A stretch of DNA of 63,967 bases from a virus: IMG/VR virus record IMGVR_UViG_3300031718_000009, positions 1-63,967 of that record; one strand, 5' to 3'. This document shows, one piece after another, positions 32,304 through 41,965 of this stretch (the stretch's first letter is position 1; each line of letters opens with the position of its first letter). Made by a program: the position numbers and the translations under genes. The notes under the pieces were generated by a model. That model worked only from the letters and a program-made list of their open reading frames with translations. It was not told the DNA's origin and made no database searches.

Positions 32304-34481
32304 TTACTGCCCTGCCGCATAAGGTTGCATTTGGCCGGTATTCGGATTGTGGAGAACCAGCGGGCCACCATTTTTGTGGCGGGCGAGTCTCCAAGTGGCC
32401 GGAACCGCGGGTTCCGCTTGCTTTTGGTCCGGTTCGCCCTGTTGCATTTCGGCCGGCGTCATGGCGCGGATCGAGCCGCTAGCACCAGGCGCACCCTGTA
32501 GGGATTGCGGCGCGCGCGAGACGAGACCCAATATTTTCGATGTCGTCTCAGGCGGCGCACCAATATCGTGCATCTTGGCGGCGAATTGCTGTACCGCGAC
32601 GGGATCGGGGTTCAGGATGATCTTGCGCGCCTCGTTCAGGACGGCCCCACGCATGGCCGGGTCAACGTTCTTCACATAGCCAACCGCTTCCCGAATCAGC
32701 CAATGCGGATGTCCAAGAACAGCGGCCGCGCCGAGCTTAATCGATTGCCCTACGTCGCTGGCTGAACCCTGATCCTCGGCGATCCGCCGGGCCGTGTCCG
32801 GCCCTCCCAACGCTTGGCGCGTTGTTCGTGCCATGTCCGACTCTGCCTGCATCCTCTGCGCAAAGAGAGCATGACTGTCCTCGTCCGGGGCGATGATCTT
32901 AAGTTTCTGGCCAAGCGCCGTTCCTTTGACAACGGCATCGGGCAAGCCGTTCGTTCCTGGCGCGCGCGCGATCGTTTCGCGGAGCGAATTCCCGGCGCCA
33001 AGACGGAACATATTTTGCTCGCCTGGAGAAAGATCGTTGAAGTCGGAAGCGAGCTGTTCTCGCGTATAAGATGGATCGGCAAATTTGCTCCCGAGCGCGA
33101 GCGCATCCTTCATATCCGCGTCAGATTTCCAGACGGCGTTGGCCTGCTTGTAATTGTCGCTCTGATTATAGAGCTCGGAACGGAGGTCGTCGCTAATGGT
33201 CCTCATTCGTCCGGCAAGTTTCGGTTGACCAGAATCGTAAAGTTTCCCGATCTTATCGTCGAGGGCTTCCTTCATTGCCTGCCACGGCTCCAACGTCGAA
33301 AGATCAACTTGGCCACCGCCCAATTTTACGTAATGGGACGCCTTATCGTAGGCACCTGATTCCTGGAGACGAGGGATGAGCTGTGCCAAGGTATCATTCA
33401 TAGTGATCGGATCATTGGCGGCAGCGGCGTAAAGGGGCTTGCTTGCGGTCTTTTGCCTTTCCGTAATCGCTTTTTCCGCCGCTAGGCTGCCAGTATCGCC
33501 GTTACTTCCACCAAGGTAGTCCGCAACCGCCTGATCGTTTCGGACGCGCGCTCCCGTATCGAGCCCGTTACCGTACTGCCGCTCATTTAGAAATTCGCTT
33601 GTCGGCGCTCGGCCTTCCCCTGGCTGGCGTGAGATCGATCCAGGAAGGCCGCCGAGTTTGTCTTGCGCGGCGTCCGCGAGCGTGTAATCCGTCTGCCCGG
33701 CCGCGTGCATGGCAGCAACCTGGTCGGCTAGCGCCTGCGGATCGGCGCCGCCTTGCTGCAACCTGTCCTGGACCAGCTTTTCGCCGGCCGCCTCCGGCCT
33801 GAACGTTGCGCCGATGTGGCCTACGACGCGCCCGAATAGTTTACCGAGCAGCCCCAGCGTGCCACCGATCCCCGCAGTCGTCGCCCCGCCGGTTAACGCG
33901 CCCTCGGCTGCCGCGCGCGGCATATCGGCGCTCGTTGGGGCCGCGCCCGTGGAATTGAGGGCGCCATAGACCGCGCCGGTCGTGCCAAGATTGCCGAGCG
34001 TGCGCGCGGCGTTCGCGATCGTGCTGCCGCCCTTGGCGAGCGCAAGGGGTTCGGCCACCGGGAGCGCGAGACCAGCTCCAACGCCGCCAGTAATCTCACC
34101 GAGCCCATAAGCGCCAGGATGCGCTTTGTTGAAAAGCTCGCTTTCCGCGCGCTGTTCGTCGAATGCCTTATCGTAGGCTTGCGTGCCTCCGGTTCCAAAA
34201 AGTTTGGGCAAGAGATTTTCGCCGAGAAGCCGTCCGGCTCCAATCGCCGAATTGCCTGGACCGTAGGCTTGCCCCTCTTCTTGGAACGGCGACGCGGCGG
34301 ACATGGCCGCTATCCGGTCGTACCAATTCTGACCGCCACCTTGAAGCGCACCCTGCAAAAATGAGCCGGAAGTAGGGATATTCGAAGCCTTGAGAGCTGC
34401 TAGCCGTGCCTCCAACGGCGTCTGTGTCTGAAAATCTGGCGGTGGTGATGGCGCGAATTCGGCGAAGAAATTATCGTTCAT
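32304..34481 (-). CDS. Internal virion / ejection-type protein
   Basis: This is 725 residues starting MNDNFFAEFAPSPP, a tag shared with the giant protein. Residues 125-235 are hydrophobic and Gly/Ala-rich (GEITGGVGAGLALPVAEPLA), suitable for membrane insertion. The rest is helical and charged, with EALDDKIGKLYDSGQPKLAG in the middle. The layout fits proteins that podoviruses eject with their DNA. No enzymatic motif is seen. ATGA overlap with the upstream gene. Confidence 0.55.
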   Translation of the reverse strand: MNDNFFAEFAPSPPPDFQTQTPLEARLAALKASNIPTSGSFLQGALQGGGQNWYDRIAAMSAASPFQEEGQAYGPGNSAIGAGRLLGENLLPKLFGTGGTQAYDKAFDEQRAESELFNKAHPGAYGLGEITGGVGAGLALPVAEPLALAKGGSTIANAARTLGNLGTTGAVYGALNSTGAAPTSADMPRAAAEGALTGGATTAGIGGTLGLLGKLFGRVVGHIGATFRPEAAGEKLVQDRLQQGGADPQALADQVAAMHAAGQTDYTLADAAQDKLGGLPGSISRQPGEGRAPTSEFLNERQYGNGLDTGARVRNDQAVADYLGGSNGDTGSLAAEKAITERQKTASKPLYAAAANDPITMNDTLAQLIPRLQESGAYDKASHYVKLGGGQVDLSTLEPWQAMKEALDDKIGKLYDSGQPKLAGRMRTISDDLRSELYNQSDNYKQANAVWKSDADMKDALALGSKFADPSYTREQLASDFNDLSPGEQNMFRLGAGNSLRETIARAPGTNGLPDAVVKGTALGQKLKIIAPDEDSHALFAQRMQAESDMARTTRQALGGPDTARRIAEDQGSASDVGQSIKLGAAAVLGHPHWLIREAVGYVKNVDPAMRGAVLNEARKIILNPDPVAVQQFAAKMHDIGAPPETTSKILGLVSRAPQSLQGAPGASGSIRAMTPAEMQQGEPDQKQAEPAVPATWRLARHKNGGPLVLHNPNTGQMQPYAAGQ

Positions 34482-35905
34482 TTTTGCGGCCCGAGCACCG
34501 CATCCGAGGCGCCAGGACCAAACATCGCATCGAAGTCCGCGCGCTTATCAGGGTTCGCCTGCAATTTCTTGATGGCCCCCGGTGGGACAGCCGCCAACGG
34601 CGACGGCGCGGCGTTGGCTGACGAACCAAGCGCATCTATCCCGGCAGCACTTGGGGGGGCCGCCGTGACCTTGCTTGGCGCCGGACCGGCGGCGCGAGTG
34701 GTTCCTGGCGTGGCCTTCAGAGGCGCGAGGTCCTTATCAGGGTCCCAATCCGAATACGGGTCCGGCGCTTTGTATCCAGCCTGAAACATCCTGCGAGATT
34801 TGATATCGTCTAGGGTCGTATATTCGCCCTTAAGCGCTGCTTCCCGCCTACGGATGATATTGTCGAGAACCATGCGCATCGCCTGTGGCGAATTCCCGGA
34901 ACCGGGAGTGAGGTTTTGCATGACCCGCTCTTCGTAATTCGTCACCCGTCCGAAATAATCCTTGCCGAGTGGGAGCACCGCGCTCTTGACGGCGTTGTCG
35001 TAGGATGTCGTTCTCGCGGCCTTGTCGAGATCGACCGCCATGCCGGCCATACTGCCAGGCAGTTTATTTGCGGCCGCAGTTGCCGCGCTTGCTTCAAGGC
35101 CGGTGTAAATGTCTCCGGTGTCTAGGATGTTTTTCGCCTGCAACAGCATACCGCGCGAGGCTTGAAGCGCCTCAATTTTATTGCTTGAGGCGAGGACCCC
35201 TCTTTCTTCCGTGGGGTTTAGTGGGGCATCCGCGCCCTGTGGCTTGTTTGGCCATTTCGCCGTCGCGTAGAATTCTGTGCCTTCGGGAGTCTTCGCGGTG
35301 GTTCCTTCCGGCAAGCCATGCGCGGTGTCGATCGCCTTTAATATTTCGCCGCGTTTTTCAGCGTCTGCGACAACATCAGTATCCTTAGCTTTTGCCGTGG
35401 CAAGCGCGCCTTGAATCGTTGGATCTGTCTGCGCCTTGTAATAAGCGTCTAGGCTCGCGTCTCTCTTCGCCTGTTCCGCCTGCGAGGCCTCGGTGTTTTT
35501 CTGTTGGAATAGCGTCTTATAGAGTTCGAGATTGTTTTGAAAATTCTGGCTTTGCACTTGCTGGGCAAGAAGTCCTTGCTTCGAGGCGTCCCCAAGGCCG
35601 CTGGAAAGACCGCTGGCAAATGCCGCTCCTCGCGACATGCCGCGCACGTCCGGCGCCCCAGAGAATATGTGCGGCACCGTTACGGCGGGAGGCTTGGGCG
35701 CCCCGCCGGTTTGCAGTCGCGCGAGGACATTGCCAGGCGCCGCGGCTGGGAGAGCAGTTTCTCCGGTTGGGTCGATCGGGGCGGCTTGGGGGACGGCGGT
35801 CTGTGGAGGCGGCGGCGCGGGCTGTTGTTGTCCTAATCCGGCTAGGAAGGCCAGCGGATTGGGGCCGCCATTGCCGGCCTGGCTGAGAAGGTCCGAGAGA
35901 GCCAT
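34478..35905 (-). CDS. Internal virion-like protein
   Basis: This is 475 residues. A Pro/Gln-rich start precedes a helical section (LAQQVQSQNFQNNLELYKTL), a Lys/Asp-rich region and a central ALPLGKDYFGRVTNYEERV-like segment (as SAVLPLGKDYFGRVTNYEE). The C-terminus IKKLQANPDKRADFDAMFG is a common closing motif in podovirus internal proteins. Probably an ejection protein partner of its neighbour. Confidence 0.55.
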   Translation of the reverse strand: MALSDLLSQAGNGGPNPLAFLAGLGQQQPAPPPPQTAVPQAAPIDPTGETALPAAAPGNVLARLQTGGAPKPPAVTVPHIFSGAPDVRGMSRGAAFASGLSSGLGDASKQGLLAQQVQSQNFQNNLELYKTLFQQKNTEASQAEQAKRDASLDAYYKAQTDPTIQGALATAKAKDTDVVADAEKRGEILKAIDTAHGLPEGTTAKTPEGTEFYATAKWPNKPQGADAPLNPTEERGVLASSNKIEALQASRGMLLQAKNILDTGDIYTGLEASAATAAANKLPGSMAGMAVDLDKAARTTSYDNAVKSAVLPLGKDYFGRVTNYEERVMQNLTPGSGNSPQAMRMVLDNIIRRREAALKGEYTTLDDIKSRRMFQAGYKAPDPYSDWDPDKDLAPLKATPGTTRAAGPAPSKVTAAPPSAAGIDALGSSANAAPSPLAAVPPGAIKKLQANPDKRADFDAMFGPGASDAVLGPQK

Positions 35906-36084
35906 CAGCGGTGTAATTCGTCCAGAGGCGACATGAAATTGCGATATGATCTATCGCACCATTTTAGTTCCGCAGACGTGCCGGTGATCCGTACTATTTC
36001 ATATTTGAACTTGTACCTGTCTGGAATTCGCTTGAATTCATCCTCAACCAGCTTTGAATGATAGACCACATCGCCGACCTTCAT
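35905..36084 (-). CDS. Small beta-barrel-like protein
   Basis: This is 59 residues starting MKVGDVVYHSK with GGAGGA upstream, which favours this start over the earlier Met codons. Strands KYEIVRITGTSAELKW suggest an SH3-like barrel. Its stop overlaps the next start (TGATG). Confidence 0.6.
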   Translation of the reverse strand: MKVGDVVYHSKLVEDEFKRIPDRYKFKYEIVRITGTSAELKWCDRSYRNFMSPLDELHR

Positions 36085-36095
36085 TGCTTCCTCCA

Positions 36096-36272
36096 TCACG
36101 CCCTCACTTCTAACAGTTCTGGGCGGTTATCACGAATCCATTGGATCAAATCAATAACATCGATCTCCGGTTCAAATCCTTCGACGCTCACGACATAGCG
36201 CCCATCCTTAAGTTCGATAGCGGCACCAGAAGGGTTTGATTTCACCCCCCTCATGAGAATTTTCAAAGTCAT
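36096..36272 (-). CDS. Hypothetical protein
   Basis: This is 58 residues starting in an ATGA overlap with the chaperone-tipped gene. Beta-rich middle (AAIELKDGRYVVSVEGFEPEI) and a helical end. Function unknown. Confidence 0.6.
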   Translation of the reverse strand: MTLKILMRGVKSNPSGAAIELKDGRYVVSVEGFEPEIDVIDLIQWIRDNRPELLEVRA

Positions 36273-37327
36273 GCTGCAATCCTATTGATGATGTCGATCA
36301 AGCGAGCGCCTTCCGTGGCCTTCCCGTAATCGACGGCCTTCATGCCGCTCGGCATTGTCACCACGGCATCCGGTCGCGTCTTTTGGACTTCCTGCGCCAT
36401 AAGCCCGATCCGCGGTGTCCGATCGCCCTTATAGCGGAAGGCATAGACATTTTGACCGTCGTAAAGCTTCCCGACAGGCGCGATATCGGTCTTCAGGCGC
36501 ACATCGGAGCTCAACAAGCCAGTGCTTCCCCCGGCGAGGCCGGAATTGCCCAACAGCGAACCAAGCAGCCCATAAAGCACATTGTTCGGCTGGGAGGTCT
36601 GGCCGAATGTCTGGCTGTTCCCCCAAGTGTCTTTCGGGATGCCGGAAAGAATGCTGGCGAGCGTCGCGCCTTGCGCCAACGGCATCATCTGATTTTGTTG
36701 GTTCAAATTGATCGCGTTTTGAATGCCGGTCTGAGCGACATTTTGCTCTTGCGCACCGAGGCCAGCGAGCAAATTGCCAGCGCTTGTTTGCTGGCCGGCC
36801 GCGCCCAGAAGGTCGGCGAGGCTGTTTTGCTGCTGCTGGATGGCGGAATTGTAGGCGTTGGAGTAGGCTTGCCCCGAAGCATTGGCAACATTCTGATTGG
36901 TGAAATAGTTGGTGAGCGCGTCTTGCACGCCCTGGCCTGTCCCGCCGTATGCGCCAGCTAGCGTCGCGGCGGCGCCAGTAGCCTGATGTTGTTGTTGGTT
37001 CGCGGTTTCCAGATTTTGCAGCGTCGGGTTGAGCGTCGCCTGAACATAGGGGTTCATGTACTGGCCGGGGCCAAGCGACGGATTTATCGAGTTGATGACC
37101 GACGCGAGCGGCCCGGATTGTCCTGTGGCTGTCCCGGTTGCGGTTTGCTGCGCGGTATTCTGGGCGCTCGTCGGTGCCGCGGAAGTGGGGCCGCTGTATG
37201 GTGTCCAACTCGGATATTGGTTCGCGAGGCCTTGATAAAGATTTTGGCCCGCGTTTTGCGTCCATTGCGGATAATTCTGCGACGATGATGTGTTTTGCTG
37301 TTGGGTGCTTGTCGATTGCCCGCTCAT
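36269..37327 (-). CDS. Virion protein with S74-like intramolecular chaperone end
   Basis: This is 352 residues starting MSGQSTSTQQQ in an ATGA overlap. The first 270 residues are Gln/Asn/Ala/Gly-rich, like internal or fibre stalk proteins. The last 80 carry SSDVRLKTDIAPVGKL, YAFRYKGD and RIGLMAQEVQ, the pattern of the peptidase S74/intramolecular chaperone domain that trims and trimerises tail fibres. It is likely a trimeric fibre component or a related internal protein. Confidence 0.7.
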   Translation of the reverse strand: MSGQSTSTQQQNTSSSQNYPQWTQNAGQNLYQGLANQYPSWTPYSGPTSAAPTSAQNTAQQTATGTATGQSGPLASVINSINPSLGPGQYMNPYVQATLNPTLQNLETANQQQHQATGAAATLAGAYGGTGQGVQDALTNYFTNQNVANASGQAYSNAYNSAIQQQQNSLADLLGAAGQQTSAGNLLAGLGAQEQNVAQTGIQNAINLNQQNQMMPLAQGATLASILSGIPKDTWGNSQTFGQTSQPNNVLYGLLGSLLGNSGLAGGSTGLLSSDVRLKTDIAPVGKLYDGQNVYAFRYKGDRTPRIGLMAQEVQKTRPDAVVTMPSGMKAVDYGKATEGARLIDIINRIAA

Positions 37328-37818
37328 TGCATCAGCACCTTTGGTTCCTCTGGATGGATTTCCATAGTCACGCCTGCCGGAAAGCAGCAAAACACGTGGC
37401 CTATGCGGTCGATGTCGTCTCGCACGCGCACGCGCTTATCGTTGAATATCCGCAGAAAACAGGGGATTTGCGCGCGGTCGCAGAGATTTTTCACTTCGTT
37501 CAACAACAGGCTGAACGCGCCTGCATCCAGGCTCTCGGGACGATATGAGGGCATTACGTAAAACCATTTATCTATTAACCACGGCGAATCGCTGTAAAAT
37601 AGGCCACCGTACAAAGGAGCGATGCCAACGCTTGCGACAATCAACCCGTTGTGCTCGACGATGAAACAGGCGTGATTTCTCACCGTCTCGACGATCTCCG
37701 TACATGCCTTTTGAGGATTGAGCGGGCAACGGCCAACCTCCTGGTACATGCACAAGAGCAGTTTCGCGATTGCCTCTTCGTCTTCCTGCGTGGCCGGGCG
37801 AGAGGTCAATTCGCTCAC
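37324..37818 (-). CDS. GNAT-like acetyltransferase
   Basis: This is 164 residues. It follows the GNAT order: SRPATQEDEEAIAKLL, then the FIVEHNGLIVASVGIAP strands, DKWFYVMPSYR (the acetyl-CoA binding turn would follow) and a helix, LLNEVKNLC. Similar acyltransferases occur between structural genes of podophages, where they may modify virion proteins. The substrate is unknown. Confidence 0.65.
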   Translation of the reverse strand: MSELTSRPATQEDEEAIAKLLLCMYQEVGRCPLNPQKACTEIVETVRNHACFIVEHNGLIVASVGIAPLYGGLFYSDSPWLIDKWFYVMPSYRPESLDAGAFSLLLNEVKNLCDRAQIPCFLRIFNDKRVRVRDDIDRIGHVFCCFPAGVTMEIHPEEPKVLMQ

Positions 37819-38189
37819 TATACCTTCCCGACTTCGGCTTCCCCCTCAAAGGTCAGCGCCGACGCTGTGCCCGCGCCGCCAACAAGGAAGTCGGCAGCAT
37901 CAAGCCGCAGCAAACCGAACCAATCAACAAAGGAGTTCGCTGCAACTGACACCCCTTGACCTATAACCTCGGTGCCGGCCACGTTGCCGCCCGTGGCGCC
38001 GAGCCAGAATGAAAAGGTAGCGGCCGATGCCGTCTTGTTCGTGATTCTGATGTGCCGGATTAGCAGGAAATCGGCTGTCGCCGTGTAACCAACGGCGCCC
38101 GTCCCGGCGATTGCCGGGTTGACGACGTTGGTCGTGAGTGTGGCCGATAGGATGACCGGGCCGAGCCGGATGATTTTGTTCGATGCCAT
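37818..38189 (-). CDS. Small virion structural protein
   Basis: This is 123 residues, beta-rich and Ala/Gly/Val-rich (FLLIRHIRITNKTASAATFS, VDWFGLLRLDAADFLV). It looks like a jelly-roll decoration or fibre-head protein. It overlaps the GNAT-like gene by one base. Confidence 0.55.
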   Translation of the reverse strand: MASNKIIRLGPVILSATLTTNVVNPAIAGTGAVGYTATADFLLIRHIRITNKTASAATFSFWLGATGGNVAGTEVIGQGVSVAANSFVDWFGLLRLDAADFLVGGAGTASALTFEGEAEVGKV

Positions 38190-40124
38190 TTATGCAAGCC
38201 TTTCGATTGTTGCCTGTTGAATGGTCCAGAGATCACCAGCTACAACAACAGACATAGAGAACTGTAGGAAGATGTTAGTAGTGGCGCCAGTTGGATTAGC
38301 TGAAACAGGGGCTATAGTCTGAAGTGTATATACTCCAGTAGTAGAATTTAAAGCGGTGAATATCGATCCAGTTAAATATGCTGCTATCGCTGAAGTACCA
38401 ACAACAAAGAATTCAATACGAAAATTAGTAGTCTGGGCAGTAGATGCCGCAACAGCTAACGAAATACTACCAAGATTAGCCCCCCATTTAACACCAACCA
38501 CCGCATTCCTAGCCGTAGCACTCGACACGGCTGCGAATGTACCGATTGCCGTTAGTCTATATACCTGAGAGGCATTAGGCGGCGGTGTTGAATAACTAAC
38601 CCCTGAGCTTGTTGGCGTAACCGTGGCTGGGACTGTGTTGGCGCTTGACAGAGGCGCCCCTACCATCCCCAACGTTGGGACGGCGGGTCCACTTGGCTGG
38701 ACTATCGGCTCGTCTGCTTCCGGCGCCTCAAGGTAGACGGCTGGCCCGAGTGGACCTTGAGAGCCCGTGATCCCCTGAATTCCCTGCGGACCAACAACCG
38801 GGCCAAGCGCCACGGCCTCGTCTGCTTCTGGAGCTTCAAGATAAACCGGCGGCCCAAGAGGACCCTGCGCGCCGGTTATGCCCTGAATGCCTTGCGGGCC
38901 AACAACAGGAACGACAACCGGTTCATCGGCTTCGGGGGCTTCGAGATAGACGGGAGGTCCGACAGCGCCAGGCACCCCTTGAATGCCCTGGATGCCCTGG
39001 ATGCCTTGAGGTCCTGGCTGCGTTATCGGCTCGTCTGCTTCCGGCGCCTCGAGATAGACCGGTGGGCCAAGAGGACCCTGCGCGCCAGTCGAGCCAGTCG
39101 AGCCAGGCACGCCTGGAGGCCCGGCAACACCGGGAAACATAACCGGTTCGTCGGCTTCGGGGGCCTCAAGATAGACTGCCGGCCCTGTGGGGCCTTGTCC
39201 TCCCGTCGTGCCAGGCGCGCCGGCTAATCCTTGCGGTCCAGGGATGACGATAGGTTCGTCAGCCTCGGGGGCTTCTAGGTAGACGGCAGGGCCGATCGGT
39301 CCAGGCGCGCCGGTCGTACCAGGAGCTCCCGTGGTTCCCTGTGGGCCAGAAGGTCCCGGAATGGCGATCGGCTCATCGGCTTCCGGCGCTTCGAGGTAGA
39401 CGGGAGGCCCAAGGGGTCCTTGACTGCCAGTCGGGCCTTGAATGCCCTGAATGCCTTGCGGACCAACGACCGGAATAACAACCGGCTCGTCTGCCTCCGG
39501 CGCTTCGAGATAAACTGCGGGACCCGCGGGCCCCTGAGCACCGGTACTGCCGGGCGGGCCAGCGGCACCGGGAACCCCTGGGATGATGATCGGCTCGTCG
39601 GCTTCCGGGCCTTCGAGGAACACTGTGGCACCTTGAGGACCAGGAACCCCTGGCGCGCCTGGAAGCCCCGCGGCGCCCGGCACCATGACAGGTTCATCCG
39701 GGTCCGCCGGATCGAGAAACAATGTTTGGCCTGGTAGCCCGCTTGCACCAGGCGCGCCGGGCGCTCCAGGAGAGCCGGCGGGGCCTGCCGGACCCGTAGG
39801 ACCAGGTGGACCTGGCGGCCCTGGCCCACCACCGCCGCCTCCTTCGTCCTCGGCAGCAACTCCATCGCCGCCCTGCACGCCCCGCTTCTGCATGTCGCGG
39901 AGAAAGGTCGCAAGAACCTCCGCGGTTTTCGTCGGCGTGTTGTTGGTAATGTCGAGGGTTCTAAGCGGCGGGGTAGGTGCCTTTATGGTGTAAGCGTCGG
40001 CTAGTGTGCCCCCCTCTTGCCGCGAGAAGGCGGCAATCGTCGTAAGCGCCTGCATACACCAGGCAAGTTTTGCATCGGTCGAAGCGTTTGGCGGCGGCAT
40101 TCCGGTTAAGGAAAGCGCACGCAT
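38190..40124 (-). CDS. Collagen-like fibre with YLEAPEADEP repeats
   Basis: This is 644 residues. An N-terminal helical anchor (1-95) is followed by Gly-X-Y runs from about 97 to 485. The runs are broken ten times by the unit VYLEAPEADEP (two N-terminal copies are divergent: LFLDPADPDEP and VFLEGPEADEP). The last 150 residues form a beta-rich head that ends LWTIQQATIERLA, likely for binding. The DNA of the head (38200-38560) is much AT-richer than the stalk, as if acquired separately. Such trimeric fibres bind host surfaces. Confidence 0.8.
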   Translation of the reverse strand: MRALSLTGMPPPNASTDAKLAWCMQALTTIAAFSRQEGGTLADAYTIKAPTPPLRTLDITNNTPTKTAEVLATFLRDMQKRGVQGGDGVAAEDEGGGGGGPGPPGPPGPTGPAGPAGSPGAPGAPGASGLPGQTLFLDPADPDEPVMVPGAAGLPGAPGVPGPQGATVFLEGPEADEPIIIPGVPGAAGPPGSTGAQGPAGPAVYLEAPEADEPVVIPVVGPQGIQGIQGPTGSQGPLGPPVYLEAPEADEPIAIPGPSGPQGTTGAPGTTGAPGPIGPAVYLEAPEADEPIVIPGPQGLAGAPGTTGGQGPTGPAVYLEAPEADEPVMFPGVAGPPGVPGSTGSTGAQGPLGPPVYLEAPEADEPITQPGPQGIQGIQGIQGVPGAVGPPVYLEAPEADEPVVVPVVGPQGIQGITGAQGPLGPPVYLEAPEADEAVALGPVVGPQGIQGITGSQGPLGPAVYLEAPEADEPIVQPSGPAVPTLGMVGAPLSSANTVPATVTPTSSGVSYSTPPPNASQVYRLTAIGTFAAVSSATARNAVVGVKWGANLGSISLAVAASTAQTTNFRIEFFVVGTSAIAAYLTGSIFTALNSTTGVYTLQTIAPVSANPTGATTNIFLQFSMSVVVAGDLWTIQQATIERLA

Positions 40125-40346
40125 TTACGCGCTGACTTTCTCTACACAAGCAGGCGCGAATTCAGCATCCTCGATGACAAGCGCGAAATCATCTTTGCCT
40201 TTAAAAATGCCCGTGTAGCACCGATCATAAAACTCGTTTAGATCATTGTTTTCGGTGTTGGTGTACCATCCACCGCTCAATCGCTTTCCAAGAGATATTT
40301 TCTCGCCGGTTGGCCTATGAACAAGCCACAATCGATTATTCGCCAC
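40125..40346 (-). CDS. Hypothetical protein
   Basis: This is 73 residues, beta start (NRLWLVHRPTGEKISLGKR), a GGWYTNTENND turn and an acidic C-terminus. Lies between the nozzle-like and collagen-like genes with no gap. Function unknown. Confidence 0.6.
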   Translation of the reverse strand: MANNRLWLVHRPTGEKISLGKRLSGGWYTNTENNDLNEFYDRCYTGIFKGKDDFALVIEDAEFAPACVEKVSA

Positions 40347-40348
40347 CC

Positions 40349-41965
40349 TTACCTCCTAGTCCCAGAGATGCCCATTTCGAGGCGTGGAACACCTAGCCTG
40401 AAATCGCATCCGAGCCCGTCGCCGGATAGCGTCAAGGCGAGCTCTCTTCCGGCCACTCGCATGTCGATCGCTGATGTTGTGGGGTCCGCCGTACCGGTTG
40501 ACGTATCGACGATTGGCGAGCCCGGCTGCGTTCTGTCGGTTGCCACGATGGTTGCAGTCACGTTTCCGACTTGCCGCTGCATATCGATGAAAACGCCGAG
40601 CGCTTCGATCCACGCCTGGCCTCCGACCACAGCCACTTGGGCGCTTCCAAAAGAGCCGGCTTCAACCGGGGCGTAACTGATTGACCACGGCTTATGAACG
40701 CCATTTGCGTCGAGCCCTACATTATCCTCGTACAACAATCCGTCGATGCCGAAAAACAACGGGTTGGTTATCGGGCTCGATAGGCTCGCCGCCGATGATC
40801 TTGAGACGATCATAGTGTCGGTGTACCAGAATTGCCCAGATATGTTGTAGATAACGATGATCGAATTTTCCAAACTGCCGTTTATCGGGATCGCCCAAGA
40901 TACCTCGTTGAAGAATTGATCATACCAGCATACAACATTGGCAACGGCGGTCGGGGTGAGATTGCCAAATACGAATTCACGAATGTTGTCTTGGTTCGGG
41001 ATCGCCGACACGCCGCCGGAATAAACGAAAAATCCTTGCGTGCTCATCCAATATGCTGTCGAATTCACAACAGCAAAAGCCATTGGTCCGATGAGGCCAC
41101 ATTGAAGTCCAAGAGGGTATCCGTCAAAGACGAACTGTGACCCTGTGTACTGGAGAGCATAAAGCGAGAAATCTGTCCAGAATAGTGTGATGTGCGTGCC
41201 GAGATCGGCAGCCGCGATGATCGCGTTGCCCTCGTTTATCCTTCTGACTTGCGACGGCGCGCCGTTTGGACCCGCAATCGCGAGCGTGTTCCAATTCGTA
41301 TAGTCGCCTTGCGCGGAGTTCCATATTTGCAACGGATCGGATCGGCCGCCGGCAAGTTGCGTGGCGGGGTTGAAATTCGTACCATAGGCGATGAGAATGT
41401 TATCGGATGTCGATACAATTCCGGCCGCTGTCGGCGCGGTCGGCACAATGGCCGCTTGGCCAACAAGTGCTGACGGGTCCCAAAAATAAATGCCGCCAGG
41501 ACCGCCAGGACAAAACAACCCTATCCTGCCGAAATTCCCCATCGACCAAATGCGGGGCTGTCCAATGATGAATTGTCCTGGCTGCGATCTACCCCAGGCA
41601 CCGCGCCCGTAATATCCAGTGCCCCAGCCGGAGAGTTGCGTTTGATAGATGTTCCCAGCCACTAATCCAGCCGGGGTGATGTCCATCGGGACATAATTCG
41701 TGTCGGGGATTGCATAGAGTTTCGAGGCTGTACCAACCCCGATCAACTCTCGCCCTGTAAGGTCGTTCCATGCGAATGACCCGCGCGGAATACCCGCGAG
41801 CGGCGTAGCCGTGAGCGCTAAGAACCCTGCTCTTTTTTCCGGGAAGTTATTTCTGAACCGAACCCCGAAACCACCGGTAAACTGGCCCTTTGAGGCGAGC
41901 GGCGATTGGGTGAGCAAAAAGCCAGGCTGCGCAACGAGCGGGATTGGATCGTATTTCGTTCCCAC
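40349..41965 (-). CDS. Short-tail nozzle-like protein
   Basis: This is 538 residues. It is beta-rich throughout with repeating blades (LIGVGTASKLYAI, IPRGSFAWNDLTG, YWMSTQGFFVYSGG). This suggests a beta-propeller of the kind found in podovirus tail nozzles (P22 gp10-like/T7 gp12-like). The context, between the adaptor and fibres, agrees. I judge it the main tail tube protein. Confidence 0.6.
   Translation of the reverse strand: MGTKYDPIPLVAQPGFLLTQSPLASKGQFTGGFGVRFRNNFPEKRAGFLALTATPLAGIPRGSFAWNDLTGRELIGVGTASKLYAIPDTNYVPMDITPAGLVAGNIYQTQLSGWGTGYYGRGAWGRSQPGQFIIGQPRIWSMGNFGRIGLFCPGGPGGIYFWDPSALVGQAAIVPTAPTAAGIVSTSDNILIAYGTNFNPATQLAGGRSDPLQIWNSAQGDYTNWNTLAIAGPNGAPSQVRRINEGNAIIAAADLGTHITLFWTDFSLYALQYTGSQFVFDGYPLGLQCGLIGPMAFAVVNSTAYWMSTQGFFVYSGGVSAIPNQDNIREFVFGNLTPTAVANVVCWYDQFFNEVSWAIPINGSLENSIIVIYNISGQFWYTDTMIVSRSSAASLSSPITNPLFFGIDGLLYEDNVGLDANGVHKPWSISYAPVEAGSFGSAQVAVVGGQAWIEALGVFIDMQRQVGNVTATIVATDRTQPGSPIVDTSTGTADPTTSAIDMRVAGRELALTLSGDGLGCDFRLGVPRLEMGISGTRR

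Noticed and set aside
38650-39900. CRISPR-like array in the repeated stretch
   Set aside because: The repeats are in-frame codons of collagen-like and YLEAPEADEP units with variable spacing, not palindromic repeats with unique spacers.
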